Assembly: GCA_964023205.1 (NCBI GenBank) | Contig: OZ026835.1 | Location: 17,194,414 to 17,258,413 of the forward strand | DNA length: 64,000 bases | Direction of reading: 5' to 3' | From: Lutraria lutraria | Lineage: Eukaryota; Mollusca; Bivalvia; Venerida; Mactridae | Shown: piece by piece, positions 11,321 to 24,220 of the stretch | How positions within the stretch are numbered: the first letter of the stretch is position 1 | How the letters are laid out: each line of letters begins with the position of its first letter | Translations under genes and position numbers: made by a program | The notes under the pieces: model-generated | The model's input: only the letters and a program-made list of their open reading frames with translations | The model's database searches: none | Told to the model about the DNA's origin: nothing

Positions 11321-12850
11321 AATGATCTTGCTGGTCATTTGGCCTCGTATTCCTTGTAGTTTCCTTGCAGAAAGAGACTGTTGCACTTCAATGAGATTAT
11401 CACCAACACGACGCCTTGCGTCACCAATTACAGTAGGCTTACTCAAGGTAGACAAAATATGCACTAGTTCACGGTCCATCCAGGCAGTGGCAGTCAGATG
11501 TGAACTACCTTTTTGCATCACTAAAGAATCTCCACGATTCAGCTCGTGGCTTTTTCAACTCAGCAGGAAAACCTTTCCTATTGCACCTCTCAGTGCCACA
11601 ACTATACAATTCATTTCTCAATAATGAATTCATGAGTGCAATGCCAGTGAAGAAATTGTCAAAATAAATATGTCTACAAGAATGATACAATCCATCAGTA
11701 TCACTACATCATGTCCAAGACCATTTTCTGGAGCATAGCCACATTTTCCTTAATACACTTCAAAGTTAGATACAATGTAAGTATGCATTATTGGCATCAC
11801 ATAACATCCACACTATTATACTGCATTAACTTATCGGTTTGGCTGGCATATACTCCTTTATACCCTGCCTCCCGGAAACCGGATCATAGCCTCATCAACA
11901 CTAACTTCATGTGACAATATATAACAATCCTTGAATGTACCTGACACATGGTCTAACACAGGCCTACCTTTACCACACCGGTCATACAAAGGATGGTCCC
12001 TGGTGCACGATCAGCAACATTAAAATACTTGTTCAGTTGCTGATATCTGTTACATGTCATAGTTGACTGTACAAATTTGTTACCCAACGACTTATCTGTT
12101 GACCCATAGTCCTCAACTTCAGGTAAAGTATTCACACCCATGAGAATGTTAATCCCTATAAAAGCATGTATCTCCTCGAATGTAGTGTTAATCCATTCCA
12201 TTCCCACGTCTCTGTCATGCTGAATTCTCCACCTGGCATAGTCATTCGTAAACCTGACTATGTCCAGAAAGAGCTGAGGCTTCGTCAGAAGTCAAAGTAG
12301 TCCAGTGGCATAGCAGTCCCAACATCAAACCCATCTGGCAACACAGGTCCATGGGGTTGATCAAACTCATCAAACTGTAAGTAAAAGTATAAAGTACTCC
12401 ATTTATACAGAAAATTATGCGTGGAATAATAATTAACATTTTGACCAAACAAAACAGTTGTAAAAATTGTTGTGAAGTGTTTGTAGGGGATATAAATCTG
12501 TTCATTACTAAACATTGAAAATAAATGTTTGATAATATCATGAGCTAAAATCTTCATGTACAGTTTGTATCAAAGAAATGAAATTATTATTCACCGATTA
12601 CTGACGAAAGGCATTTGTAAAATGATCCAGTAATAACGCGATAATGGTTGGGTACGAAATCGACGAGTACTAACCTGGAGATTGGAAAACTCGTCTGTCC
12701 ATTCCTCGTCTAAATCATTGTCAGAAAGATAGACGGATGATACATCAGACACATTGCCGATAGATGAGACATCGATGTCAGAACATCTACATCAGAACCT
12801 ATCCCACTGGGGCTAAACCCGTCAAAATCTCTTTCTCTGTCAGACATAAT
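11320..12850 (-). pseudogene. piggyBac-like transposase, decayed
   Basis: Minus-strand pieces in order: an acidic N-terminus from the ATG at about 12847 (MSDRERDFDGFSPSGIGS, then SDNDLDEEWTDEFSNLQ); an intron with a GT donor and TTTTACTTACAG acceptor; DEFDQPHGPVLPDGFDVG; FLDIVRFTNDYARWRIQHDR; GMEWINTTFEEIHAFIGINI; HEVSVDEAMIRFPGGRV (first catalytic Asp region), then a stop; SCRHIYFDNFFTGIALMNSL (second Asp, YFDNFFT); and HLTATAWMDRELVHILSTLS. These are hallmark piggyBac (DDE_Tnp_1_7) blocks. Several frameshifts and stops are present, and the third acidic block and cysteine-rich C-terminus were not found. TTAA-flanked ends were not identified. Confidence 0.85.
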
Positions 12851-13134
12851 GGTTGTTTACTGTTGAGAATAATACTTGAAAGTGATTGCATGAAAATCAT
12901 GAATGACCCGTGATATGTCAGTGCGCATACTCAGTGCTATATGACCTTTGATTGGGGGTCGGTCAATCAGATTAGTTTGATCATTGATTGGTCACACGTT
13001 TGTCATAATCAAATTTGCATATTCATTGTTTTATAACTGGACTAAAGTCATCTTTTTGTAATAAATCTAAGATAATTATAAATGTTTCCTGCTTGAAATG
13101 ATTATAATGTACAAATTCATTAAAAAACAAAGGT

Positions 13135-13870
13135 TTATAACTGGACGAAATTTACCATTTGGTTTACTATAAAAATGGTTGAAATAAACTCTCCTTGCTC
13201 TTGTTCTGAGTAACATTCTTCAATAGCTCCTATAATTAATATTTTATCGACTTCATTATTTACATTGTTCCATTGTTCGTCATTGAATGGAATTTCATTG
13301 GGAATTCTTTCCTGTATAGGTTGTTCATCAAAATAAATATGATAACCTTTTAGTATTACATTCAAAACCCAATTGTCATATGTTGTAATATTTGTTTCCA
13401 TGCGTTAACACAAGAAATAAGTTTACCTACCACAGAGCCTATTTGTCGTTAGGGGATTCATTTTGCGCATTGGAACTGCCTTAATGGTACTGTCTGCCAC
13501 GTTACCCAGCCCCCTTTGGTACATAGTACTGGTTTAATTTGATAATATGGTTGGTATCTTCCATGACCATAGTTATGCAAGACATTTTGGTAATTTCTCA
13601 TACCATGGCTTGCCCCTCCCGGAAGCCTCCTCTTGAGGTACCTCGATATGAACCCCTATAAAAGTTGTTTTTGCTGATGTTCATCATTGAATAATATAAT
13701 TATCTTTATTTCCTTTGACACATCGTCTCCAAATAACTTAGAAGTTATATGAGTGGATAAGTTACATAAACTTGAATATTTCTTCTTCAAATGTGGTATA
13801 ATCTGGTATCTTCTATGAATAGGAAGGTGATACTGTGCTTGACCCTTCAAAGTTAAAGTGTTAGACACTA
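13135..13870 (-). pseudogene. DIRS-like retrotransposon gag/RT junction, decayed
   Basis: The order on the minus strand is IIPHLKKKYSSLC...SKLFGDDVSKEIK (gag-like), then Gly/Arg-rich SYRGTSRGGFRE, then DNWVLNVILKGYHIYFDEQP, NNEVDKILIIGAIEECYSEQ and GEFISTIFIVNQM. The last blocks match the N-terminal entry to reverse transcriptase in DIRS-type elements (W.L..V..GY...F...P; GAI; GEFIS.IF.V). The catalytic RT motifs and tyrosine recombinase are absent. Frameshifts separate the pieces. Confidence 0.65.
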
Positions 13871-14205
13871 AAGACGGAGTAAAGTGTTACACTCCTGACT
13901 CAATGACAATTGAGATTTCAATTCACTGGCCTGTCTAATGACTGAAACAATGATATTTTGTACATCTTGAGTCTTGTCTAAGGAATGAACTTTTCTATCA
14001 ATTTCATGATATCGAATGTATAAGACTGATAATACATGTAAACACAATGCATGTATAATAAATAATTAACATTTCGTATATAAAAGCCAACCAGTTATGT
14101 CCATCAACTCATCAGGGCATTATACAAAATATATGCATGTTACCTTCATTAAATAAAGAATCATTATTATATTATTATTATATACAACTTGGCACACATT
14201 TCTAC

Positions 14206-14715
14206 TCAATTCTGATGGTCCAACCTTGACATTCTTTTTTTCCTTCCTCCATCTCTGTCAGTAGCGTTTCGGAGCCAATCTTTGATAAAAAACTCTGTTT
14301 CATGAGAATTGGTCTGTGGAAAGTTCCTGAAACTTATATAGTGGGCATTTCTTAAACAACTTACACGTAAAACTGTTATGCAGAATGTCTATGAAAATAT
14401 TAATGTTAACTGTTCATAACTGGCATAAACTGGCATGTTTTATGTTTCACATTTGTCAAAATATTTTTCTTAGTGTCCTAAGTGAAAATAATCAATGTAC
14501 CTGTATATTATGGAATGAAATTTTGATATTACAGGTGAATAAAGGGAACAAATATTACAATAATTATTACACACAAATTATGATAAATGCTTGATTTATA
14601 ACACACATAATTTATCATGTACTGTAAAATCCTGACACTGCCTACATTGGGTATGCCTGGGTATTCTTCTTCACTCTCCCTCTCTGACTCGGAATAAATG
14701 AATCGTGGGTTTGGC
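14206..14715 (-). CDS. Two possible exons of an unknown gene
   Basis: Exon candidate 14715 to about 14610 follows acceptor TTTTTCAG and reads PNPRFIYSESERESEEEYPG, then IPNVGSVRIL. A terminal candidate, 14313-14206, follows CTTTCCACAG and reads TNSHETEFFIKDWLRNATDR, then DGGRKKRMSRLDHQN-stop; a second frame of the same segment is also open. The residues look protein-like and charged, but the donor of the first exon is weak and no family is recognised. Confidence 0.25.
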
Positions 14716-15214
14716 CTGAAAAATGAAACTTTCTTTAACATTTGCTGCTGTTACAATAACTTAATTTTTTTCATGATAATTTGAAATTAATTTAAAAAAA
14801 GGTTAATTAATTTTTTTTTTATGCTTGCTCTTTTCTGAAACTGTTTTGTCAATGACATCTAACCAAGATGTGATGAATTGAATGTATAAAATGCAGGGCT
14901 TTTAACCTACTGTAGCAGTGGCCTTCATAGACCCGTACCCATCAAAAGGCCTCTTTCCCCAGCAAATTGTCCACTTTTCAATATTTACGTCTGGTTTTCT
15001 CTTTAAGGTATTTTTCTTGATAAAATATCCCCATCAATTGAGATTTTTCATACAAAAAATAAAGGCCACAGCCCATTTCTCCCCTAAGTGATAAAAATCC
15101 CTTCAAAGTTTAACTTATTTAAGTCATGAACAAGTATTCATCAGATATATGCCAATACCCCTTTCATAACTAATGAAAAGCGCTTAACTCCTTAATGTTG
15201 AGTTTTATTGAACT

Positions 15215-15385
15215 GGGCCCATATTTATAAAGCATCTTAATTATTTCCTTAAACTCGGTCAAAATTAGCTAAGCTAGGAAAAAATCTTATCGTAAGATAA
15301 GTGATATTTATGCACGCACTTAAGAAATATTTCAGTAAAGAAAATTCTTAATTGAAAAGATATTTTAAGATGTTGTTGCTACGGA
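15215..15385. repeat. Dispersed repeat beginning tgggcccatatttataaagc
   Basis: Contains cttatcgtaagataag and repeated half-sites cttaa/ttaag in opposite orientations (gcatcttaat at the left, aagatattttaagatg at the right). This is the look of a fold-back or MITE element. No second copy was found in the window. Confidence 0.35.
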
Positions 15386-16776
15386 ATTCCGGGGTTTTCC
15401 TTTCTAAAAATAGAACCGAAATGATTTCTATCACGCTCGCGCCCGCAGGTCTGTAAGAATATGAGACAAATATATCAATAATAAATTCAGCACGTTATAT
15501 TCCCTTTATCATGCGATTGACTGCGATAACCCTTGCATTGTAATGGCTGGCACTAGAATATCTGGGTGAAATTCTTGGCATAAATTTGTTTATGAAAACT
15601 TCGGCACTTTACACTTAAAAAGTCTGCACACAGACACCAATATAAGAACCAACAGTTTGACATCATCGTCATCCACACATAGATCCAAATCATTTCCTCT
15701 AAAGAGTAAATTTAATAAATTAATGCGTCAAATATTTTTTCGTTATATTTTCATGAATCACAAATTGATTTTTAGCCAAGCAACAATTACCGTCACTGCT
15801 GATGATGAAATAGATCGCAGTGGATTGCGGCGATGCTCACTCCTATTCTCAGTGATTTGCGATGTCGCCTCTTTACTCTATGTTATAATTAATATAATTT
15901 ATTATACTTAATAATTTCTTGTCATTAATAGTGTTATTCACACATTTATGTGTGCTTCTGTGAACAATTGTTATTGATGTAATTTAGAATCAATGAGTGT
16001 TGAGGACTTAATTAGTTGATGAGCTTTTGTAAATTATGAAAACCTCTAAATTTCCGCATCGCAAAATATATTACATGTAAATAGTGGACTGGTTTAATTC
16101 ATTAGTGTCGAGCCACATTGGTAAAATGAAAAAAGCAACTCAGTCTAAGTAGTGGCATATATAAAAGACATAATTATGGGTAGTACTTGCTAAAAGAAGT
16201 GTTGCTTACCTTCTCATTATATAAATATACAGTGCAGAATAAAATTGGCCTTGCACCTACTGTCTGAAAGAAACCACTAAGCCTTGTGACTAAAGTGGAA
16301 CTTGACAAAGATCATAAACTTACAAAATCATGTCAAGAAACAAGAGATACATGATTGTGTGTAGCATCTAATTATATTTGAATTTTCACAGAACAGAAAG
16401 TTGGACTCTTTTGGACAATTCTGCTTTCCTTGCATCAAATTCAGTCTTTTTTCTGTTGCTTTCATTTGTGCATATTTCAGAGTACAAATTTCAGAACTTT
16501 TCAGTGAAGATTTTGATGACATGTACACGATAATTATTTATTTAACTTACTAGTATGTTATGTTGTAAGAAAGAAATGACATTAGTTTTTCTCTTGTTGA
16601 AACTAAAATATAGTTCATCCCTGATCTACAGGCTTCATTCAGTTTTAGCTTCTGTATGTATTACAAAGTGTTTGACTTTTTCCTTTAAAGTTTGCATAGC
16701 TTTGAGAGTTAGAGTTAATACGTTATGAGTTGTAATCAAATATTCACAACTGTAATGTTGAAATACAGCTAAGCTG

Positions 16777-17047
16777 CTTATCACAGACGTCATCAGCTGA
16801 GCTCCACCCGTCAACAGATGTTTCGCTCCCTTATGCTCGGAACATCCTCGGCGTGGCGGGGCAGGTAGTGATGATCAGTCACTACCCCGTCTATGATGGC
16901 TGCCAAGTTGGTTCGTGACGACGTAGCCAGAGCGAACTGGACCCTCTACATAACACTTGAGATGCTAGATTCTAATCTTGGCCTTGCAGACGTAGGCATG
17001 ACCAAGTTTGAGTGTTCCGTTGTCTAGCGCCCCTTGTCTGTGATAGC
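16777..17047. mobile_element. Small inverted-repeat element, GC-richer than its surroundings
   Basis: Left CTTATCACAGACG and right CTTGTCTGTGATAG are inverted matches. The interior has a near palindrome (gggcaggtagtgatgatcag, then tcactacccc). The roughly 270-base block is visibly GC-richer than its flanks, consistent with an inserted MITE or SINE-like unit. Confidence 0.5.
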
Positions 17048-17049
17048 AT

Positions 17050-18375
17050 GAAGATACTTTTCCTATAACTGAACTAAATCAGCAGGTTAGATAATAACTC
17101 ATTTGTATCAGGAAGTCAATGCATGCACCTGTAATGCACAGGATAGCACTATTTTCAGAGTGAGGACAGTACCTCTTATTTAGAATGCCATTTGAACACC
17201 CAACTGAAAGTAAATGTTTTATTTACCTATAATGGTCAACTAATATGACTGTGTCTATGATAATTTATATCAAGAAAGCACTAGGCTTAATGTATCCAAA
17301 TATTTGGGTACTGGCAATGATCAGAGCCCAGCTTGGAGTACAGTTTTTAAGCTATGATGTGCAATAAATTATGATCCTTAATGTATTGGGAGAAAGCTAT
17401 TATTGAAAGTAAAAATTGAATTGGCATGCATATATTTAGACACATGTTTTCTCATGATGTGGGTGCATCTTGGCATTGGACTGTACTACTCATTGGTCAT
17501 GTGTTCAGTACTTGAGTTTCAGTATTTTAACTTCAGTGTCAAAGAACTAAGCTTGTGCAGGAAATGATGTGAATGATGAAATACTTATATTGCTTTGAAC
17601 ATCAAACAGCACAAGGAGATGGACTTCTTTGGTGTTTTACTTTCTGTATTTTGTTTCTGAAAATGTATAAAAAAGGCATGAAATTATGAACTGTTTGGAC
17701 ATCTATGATGAAAACTGCCCCATGATCAGTTTGTTTAGTGCCACATGAATATTACTGAGCAGAATTAAATTCCTGCGAGCATTGACTCCTGCACATTCAG
17801 TGTGACATACAACTGTGAGTGTTTTAGTTCCTTATAGTTGTTAATTCAAAATTCAAACATACCACTATTCAAGCTTGAGGTTATGAGGGATCTTAATTAA
17901 AGTAGGAAGCACACTTCTTCATAGTACTCACCCATAAAGCTGTTTTTGTAATTCAAACAGATTGAGTTCTGTCATACTTAATCCTACTGTCACAAGAGTG
18001 ATTCTATAACGAAACGGTTAAGTCGACAATTAAATGAAAAGCTTTCGCCATCTCGTTTAATTTTTAAAATTTATGTGTATTGTAGAATGACTGATTAATG
18101 ATTACCCTCCATTTAGAATCTTGAATAAAAGGTCTTTTGTATCATAAGGTATGTAAACTCAGCCATAATTTCATTATTAGAAAAAAGGGTATAATAAATT
18201 ATGCAACAAGTATAATCCATGCAAAAAATCCCCCAAATAAAACAAAACTTATCTTGAGTTGATGTTTGGTTAGGATTCTTTGTAGTCATTATAAAACTGA
18301 AGTGATCAGATGAGATGCACGCCAGGCCACCCCTACACGTATTCCTCCATATTTGAAGCTTGAATCTTAATACAG
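17050..18375. other. Non-coding stretch
   Basis: AT-rich, without supported genes, tandem repeats or recognised elements. Confidence 0.4.
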
Positions 18376-18379
18376 GAAC

Positions 18380-18560
18380 TTTAACGGTCGGTCGGTCGTT
18401 GGTTGGTCTGTCGGTCCGTCCGCATAAAGTTTGTGGAGTGAACTACTTCCACATTTTTAAGCTTTTGCAATGAAACCTGAAATATGTTATCACCATCAAG
18501 TGTAGATGTGCAAGCAAGACACAATTTTCATGCCCAGCGATTCACTCATTGCAAAGTTAT
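18380..18560 (+). repeat. Dispersed repeat with (GTCGGTC)n / GTCCGTCCGC core
   Basis: A run of cggtcggtcgg variants and gtcggtccgtccgcataaag leads into text that mirrors 39105-39235 and 50035-50155 (gtccNtctg..gtcc runs followed by phrases such as tttcatattttacatgaag). The three copies are loosely related. Confidence 0.4.
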
Positions 18561-18663
18561 GTCCTCTTTAACTTAGCCGTGTAGTGTACTATTGCAGTAT
18601 TAGTGTCAAAGCAGCAGCGGGGGTATTAGCCACCTGTGTGACAGCTCTAGTTACTGGTTTGAT

Positions 18664-18908
18664 TTACCACTTGTAACCAGTATTTATCTGATTCAGAGTC
18701 AACATTTTTGTTCCCCAATCACTAAATGTATTGTAATACATTTTATCTTGAAATGGTTCCCACTGTTGCCGTTGTAGCATGTTTTGACCTAAGCAGGAGA
18801 TAGTTCTTTCTTCTTTGAATTGAACACCCTCAGAATTTACTTGATTTATTCTGGAGCAGAACTCACTAAGGAACTGATTGAATGGTTCAATTATCGAATA
18901 TACCAAAA
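18664..18908 (-). CDS. Orphan terminal exon, unknown protein
   Basis: An open minus-strand frame of 80 residues follows a good acceptor (CGCTTACAG) and ends in TAA. It reads VYSIIEPFNQFLSEFCSRIN, then QVNSEGVQFKEERTISCLGQ, QRQQWEPFQDKMYYNTFSD and WGTKMLTLNQINTGYKW. The composition, rich in W, Y, F, N and Q, with balanced codons and two cysteines, looks like real protein, possibly secreted or lumenal. No family recognised and no upstream exon located; those would lie at higher coordinates. Confidence 0.35.
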
Positions 18909-18949
18909 CTGTAAGCGATTGACTTTCGTCTATTGACAGATCGGGGGCA

Positions 18950-21060
18950 TATTCAATTTGATATAGTCTTTGGCCTGTCTGTCTGTCGTCAATTCCAGCA
19001 ATTGAACAATTATAAATGCAAGTATATGCAGATCTAGATTATGATATTCTTTGTTTTTTTGTCATAAGCACTTCAAATGCGTTGGTTGGTAGTGACTGAG
19101 TGGTTAAACTAGTTTCTCCCTGTGTATAATTTACGACATAAAAAAACAACATACTTTAAGGAACTATCAAACTGTATTAATGTTCTAATAGTGTTATAGG
19201 GATCTGCATCGTACACATCGGTTGAATTTGGTTTCTCAACTTTCGAAATCTTTCCGAAGTTTTCAGCTTCTTTTTAGTCAATGTGACTGTCTATACCTTA
19301 ATTCTATATCTATACTGCACACATTTGAATTATCAATGAAGCTTATTTAAACTTTAAGTTAGTAATGCTGTTTATATTTTACCAAATTTTTAATTCGAGA
19401 AATCAGCCATTCACGAAAATAAAACCCACAGGAATATTTGTCAATTTACAGTACCCAAACAAATAAACATTTACCTTTGAAAACACTTGTTCAAGAATTT
19501 GAGCAAACCAAAGTTATATTACTAATACATATATTTAATTCAATATCAAAGTATATAGTTATCTAAACCAAGAAATATGCATTTGTTAAGTACAAAAAAG
19601 CCATAATTGAGACAAAATGCAAGGCAAACAAAAGAACATTGAACTGAATTTTATGATGGCCAGTGTTCCAAGTTTCAAACAAAAACTTGATTATAGAACA
19701 ATTCAAGCAAAACAATAGTTATGTACCCTACTTTCCCTACTGAGTCATCTTAATATGGTAAACAAGTAATCCATGTTTCAAAACTATAGTTTTTAATTGA
19801 TACTTTAAGAAAACAAGACTTAGAGCACCACAAGCAGTACCAACTCTTGTTTGTTAAGGGCAATAAGTGCTGCTTTCATTTTGTTCATTTAAAGATTTTC
19901 TTTAGGTCTAAATCAATTTTGAAGTAAACTTTCAGAAAAAGATAAAAAAAATATAATACAATATAAAAAAATTACAGGTATTCACATAGACAATATATTC
20001 TATATTATCCCTCAGCCAGAAATGAATGACACCGACCTTGACTTTTTTCACTTTTTTTACTATTTTAGTATGTAGTAAGTATATAACAAATTATACACAA
20101 GTGACAGTATTTAATTATTTTAATCAATCCAAACATTTGTGGCCCACTTCGCCTTTTGTAAAGTTGGTGAAACTCAGTTTAGGATTCCTTTATGTCTTCA
20201 ATTCCTCCCGTATCTCCAAATCCTCCTGGACTACAGATTCTGTCACTCTTCTGAAATTATTTTAATATACATTTAATTCATTTTAAGTATTTCAATGATA
20301 CAATGATTCTAGGACTGAAGTATAATTTATGTTTAGCACTAATTGATTCTTTATTTTTACAACACTTCAACCATCCTGAATCCTGCAGCAAATCTGAATA
20401 GAATCAAATTATGCTGAACTTTTTAGTGCACTACAAAGAACAAAGAGGTAAAGCAAACGATTATAAAAGCTTAAAGAAAATTGATATTTTGAAATTAACT
20501 AGTAACCACAGTCAGTTTGACCTTCAAACATAGCTGTTTAATGTTGTAAATTGGATTTTATTTTCCCAAAAGCAGTAACACTTTAACCATATTTCCTGAC
20601 TTTAGCCAAGAATAGTAAATATACAATAAATTTCAATCCACCTTTGTTGAATGTCACATGTTTAAAAAAGCTTCCTTTTTGGCTGTCTTATGAGTTTTCA
20701 TGAGTGCATCTGCAAATAGAATTGATGGTAAGTTTGTATTTAAAAAGAAAATTTGAATGTGCAGATTCACACTAAAATTTGTCCCCATGTTAGTTTTAGT
20801 TTAGGTATGCTTTGTGCACATATGTGTGGATGTTCCTGATTTGTACACTTGTTTCTTTAAAACTTTAAATTCTATTAACGAAACCACAAACAGGATTACA
20901 ACTATCTGAAACAGCTTTTTGAAATAGATTCTGAATCAATAATGCTTTAGATTAAACTACAAATTATGAGACTGAAAGAATGGATTGAGAATATATGGCC
21001 AATTTTTCTCATCTTATTTTTAAAAACAAAATACTTAAGTCAGTCATGCTGATTTAAATG
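18950..21060. other. Non-coding stretch
   Basis: AT-rich, with no supported coding exons. Short homopolymer and A/T-rich low-complexity tracts only. Confidence 0.4.
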
Positions 21061-21101
21061 ATCAATATTAATCTTGAAAGTTTTTTTTTTTCAATTTAAT
21101 A

Positions 21102-22025
21102 GGCCTAAAAAAAATTACTTGTTTCTGCAAGCGGGCCAGAAAAAAATAGGGTAGGTAGGTAGGCATTAATTTTTTTTTCCCAATTTTTTTTTCCAATTTT
21201 TTTTTTTCAAACATGAATAGAAATAATAGGAAGACATTTTCCATCTGGTGTATTATGCTGAAAACATACAAGCCAAATACATAATCATTTATATTATTGC
21301 AACCAGTATCAAAATAAAATGTAATATCATTGTCAGAACAGAATGTTTTGTTGTTTTTTCATCCAACAGTATTAATTAAATGTTTATTTTCCATGTGACA
21401 GGATTTTTCCCAGCACTTGTACATGTCATACATATAGGTAACACAGTTTTATACTGTTTCTTCATTTCAACATCCACAGATGCCTCACTGTCCCCACAAT
21501 ATGCACATATGTCATTACTTGAAAAAATGCTGCTGCTGTAATAACAGAATTCAACTAGACTACTGCAAGTCTGAGACGCACATGTTCGCATCAATATCTG
21601 GCAAGTCTTGAAGATTTGACAGAGGTTGTGACAATGTACGAATTGAAGTTGAACCCACGACAGAACAAACACTTTCATTGCCAGTCCCTTTATGAAAAGG
21701 CACGCAGCCATGCAGATCAATAAAGATGTCGACCACTCGTTTTTCATTGCCAAACGGGCAGATCTTTTTTACTCCTTTAAAATGCCGACATTTTTCGATT
21801 TCTATGAGCAAAATTGAGCCATTTTGGACGAAACGCTTTCCAAACGTTTCAGTGACGTAGATTAAAAAAAAGCGAAAGGGAAGGAAAGAAACGAAAACGA
21901 AATGGTAGCAAAGAACAAAATGGGCGAAATGGACGATACGGGACCGATTTAAAAAATATTTTTTGGCAGATCCAAAAAAAAGTTTAGGGTCGGCGGCAAA
22001 ATAATAGGGTCGGTTTGGAAAGGCC
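21102..22025 (-). mobile_element. Harbinger-like element with GGCC ends and decayed zinc-finger protein
   Basis: The left end GGCCTAAAAAAAATTACTTG and right end ...CAAACC..GGAAAGGCC are weakly inverted, and the interior carries gggtaggtaggtagg and gggtcgg strings shared with the MITE at 29719-30107. Minus-strand coding pieces in two frames read CRHFKGVKKICPFGNEKRVV and IDLHGCVPFHKG...; after a frame change comes NDICAYCGDSEASVD...LPICMTCTSAGKNP, a C-x2-C ... C-x2-C zinc-binding pattern. The catalytic transposase is not visible. The relationship to the MITE is inferred from shared ends. Confidence 0.45.
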
Positions 22026-22545
22026 TTACCAAATTACCTACCATTTTTCTTAACAACAACAACAACAAACGAACAAGAAACTTACATCATACTTTAACAT
22101 AGTTACTTTAAAGGACAACTTACTCAATATTGATTTGCATATAGCCAGATCTTCCAATCTCTTCTTCCCTGAGAATTCCTCTCTTTCCTTCACTGACCAA
22201 ACCCTGTGAAGCTCATCACTTAATTACATGTGGTGTCAACATCCTTGACACCTAAATTGTTACATTAAATGTACTATAGTATTCATACTGTAATTTGTAA
22301 AAAGGAAACAAAATAATTGTAAAAATGTAAGTCTAACATGTTTTAAAGCAATCATATTCTGCACAAGTTGGTTTAATTATTAAACGAGAAAGACGACAGT
22401 GCCTATTTTGTCATATTAATTGAATTACTTTATTGCAGGACTGTTTTTAAATAATTCCTTTCAGTCATTAAATCATGAATGTGTTAACATCCGTATCATA
22501 AGGCGCCTTTTATTTACTAGTAATTTGCTTTGAAGGCCAGACAAG

Positions 22546-23400
22546 GTATCTACAAATATTTGTTCCACCTCTCCTGTCCTACTTGGCACGAGGATCGTAC
22601 CATTTAAGGTATTTGCCACCTCTCCATGTAAACAGGTCTGAGGATTGACAAATACATGAGATTTCTTTTAGACTTGAATTACAAAATAATAATGCAAGGA
22701 GGGGCAGTGGTGTAGTGGTAGAGTGTGTCAGGGCGCCTAGCCCAGAGGTTATGGGTTCGAATCCTGTCAGTGGCAAACTTCTTTCGGAGTAAGTACTGGT
22801 CAGAACCCAGGAAGAAGCCATCAAGAACCTCTTGGCAAGAAAATCATACCAGATGAGGTATTTGCCACCTCTCCTTGTAAACAGATCTGAAGATTGACAA
22901 AAAAGCATGATTCAAATTTCAATAGCTTTCAGACTTGTTAGTTAAATCAGTTAACTATGTTTGACAAACTAAGTTTTGACATGCAAGTCTAGGTATCTAT
23001 TATCTACATGCAGTTGCACCACCTCTCCTGTCCTACTTGGTATGAGGATCGTAACATTTAAGGTATAAAAAAAAAACATGAAATAGCTTTCAGACTTATT
23101 AGTTAAATCTGACAAACTAAGTATTGACATGCAAGATTAGGTATCTATTATCTACATGAATTTGTACCACCTCCCCTGTCCTACTTGGCATGAGGATCGT
23201 ACCATTTAAGGTACAAGCCACCTCTCCATGTAAACCTGCAGGTATGAGGATTGACAAAAAGCATGAAACAGCTTTCGGACTTATTAGTTAAATCTGACAA
23301 ACTAAGTGTTGACATGCAAGTCTAGGTATCTTTTATCTACATGCATTTGTACCACCTCTCCGGTCCTACTTGGCATGAGGATCGTAACATTTAAGGTATA
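22546..23400 (+). repeat. Four to five diverged copies of a 100-180-bp unit
   Basis: The phrase aggtatctat..ttgtaccacctctcctgtcctacttggcAtgaggatcg recurs, followed by taccatttaaggta and caagcatgaaa, at about 22546, 22989, 23140 and 23320, with a partial copy near 22855. The last copy runs into the exon at 23406. The unit may be a SINE tail amplified in tandem, because the second copy abuts the SINE at 22688. Confidence 0.7.
22688..22770 (+). repeat. tRNA-like SINE head
   Basis: The sequence ggggcagtggtgtagtggta leads into gagtgtgtcagg, with the B box gggttcgaatcctgtcag. Both RNA polymerase III boxes are intact, but the acceptor stem does not pair, so it is a SINE and not a tRNA. Confidence 0.7.
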
Positions 23401-23405
23401 CATAC

Positions 23406-23635
23406 CTTTGAGGTATAACTTTGCAGGTATCCAAAGGTGGCCTGTCCTCACTGAGCATTGCTTTGCCAATGCCAATTCCTCTACGATTTGCCAATTCTTC
23501 AGTTGTAAATACATCTTCTGTTAGCCTGTAAGTTAGGAAATAACCTTCCTTACCTGGCTTGTTTCTGGCTTTGTATGTTGCTTTCCTCAATTTGTTCCAA
23601 TCCACCTTCAGATTTCCAGTTTTTAACAGTTTAAC
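23406..23635 (-). CDS. Internal exon, possibly BEN-domain-like
   Basis: The exon lies between acceptor GACATTACAG and donor CAAAG|GTATG. The translation runs VKLLKTGNLKVDWNKLRKAT, then YKARNKPGKEGYFLTYRLTE, DVFTTEELANRRGIGIGK and DRPPLDTCKVIPQ. The order FTTEELA..RGIG..K...RPPLD..K resembles the second half of BEN domains (DNA-binding), but the match is from memory and weak. It has no stop codons and good borders, so a real or recently dead exon is likely. Upstream exons may be the acidic pieces at 24.2-25.7 kb on the same strand. Confidence 0.4.
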
Positions 23636-24220
23636 CTGTAATGTCAAACAAAAGAAGGTAAATAACTATCAGAAGATAATGCTTTTAAACTCTGCGCTAA
23701 CACCTAGGTTTTTATTTCTACACAATTACGATTTATATGAATAGACCATCTACTATTTTGAATGAAAAAATACTAAAAGTCTTTACATTTAGGATGGTCA
23801 CACATTTCTGTGATGTTAATGAAATTATTCACAATTTTTACGCACAAAGATTTATCTTTACCATGTCTGATGGTGATTCTACCCTTTGTCTGTGTTTCCG
23901 TGGTGAATGCCTTAGCTGGAAAGAAGACACGATGATCAGCAAAGAGCATATTTTTCTGTTCTTTAAAAATTATTGTGGAATGTCATATTATGATTGTTAT
24001 TCCAGTATAATGCCATAAGTACAGTATAACGTCATTAGCTGAAATTCATTGCATTATATGCATGTTGACCATGCTGATCATGTTTAGGATAAAGAAATCT
24101 CACCTTGGTCATGATGAGCAAAAAAAAGCTTCTCTCTTAAATGTACTTATCTCTTAGTCCCATACAACATTTCTTTGTCAACAACAAACACAGATTTTAT
24201 GTGAGTGATAAATCAAAAAT

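Noticed and set aside
16328..16528. Minus-strand frame MYMSSKSSLKSSEICTLKYA...
   Set aside because: Helical-looking but without domain, borders or neighbours to support it.
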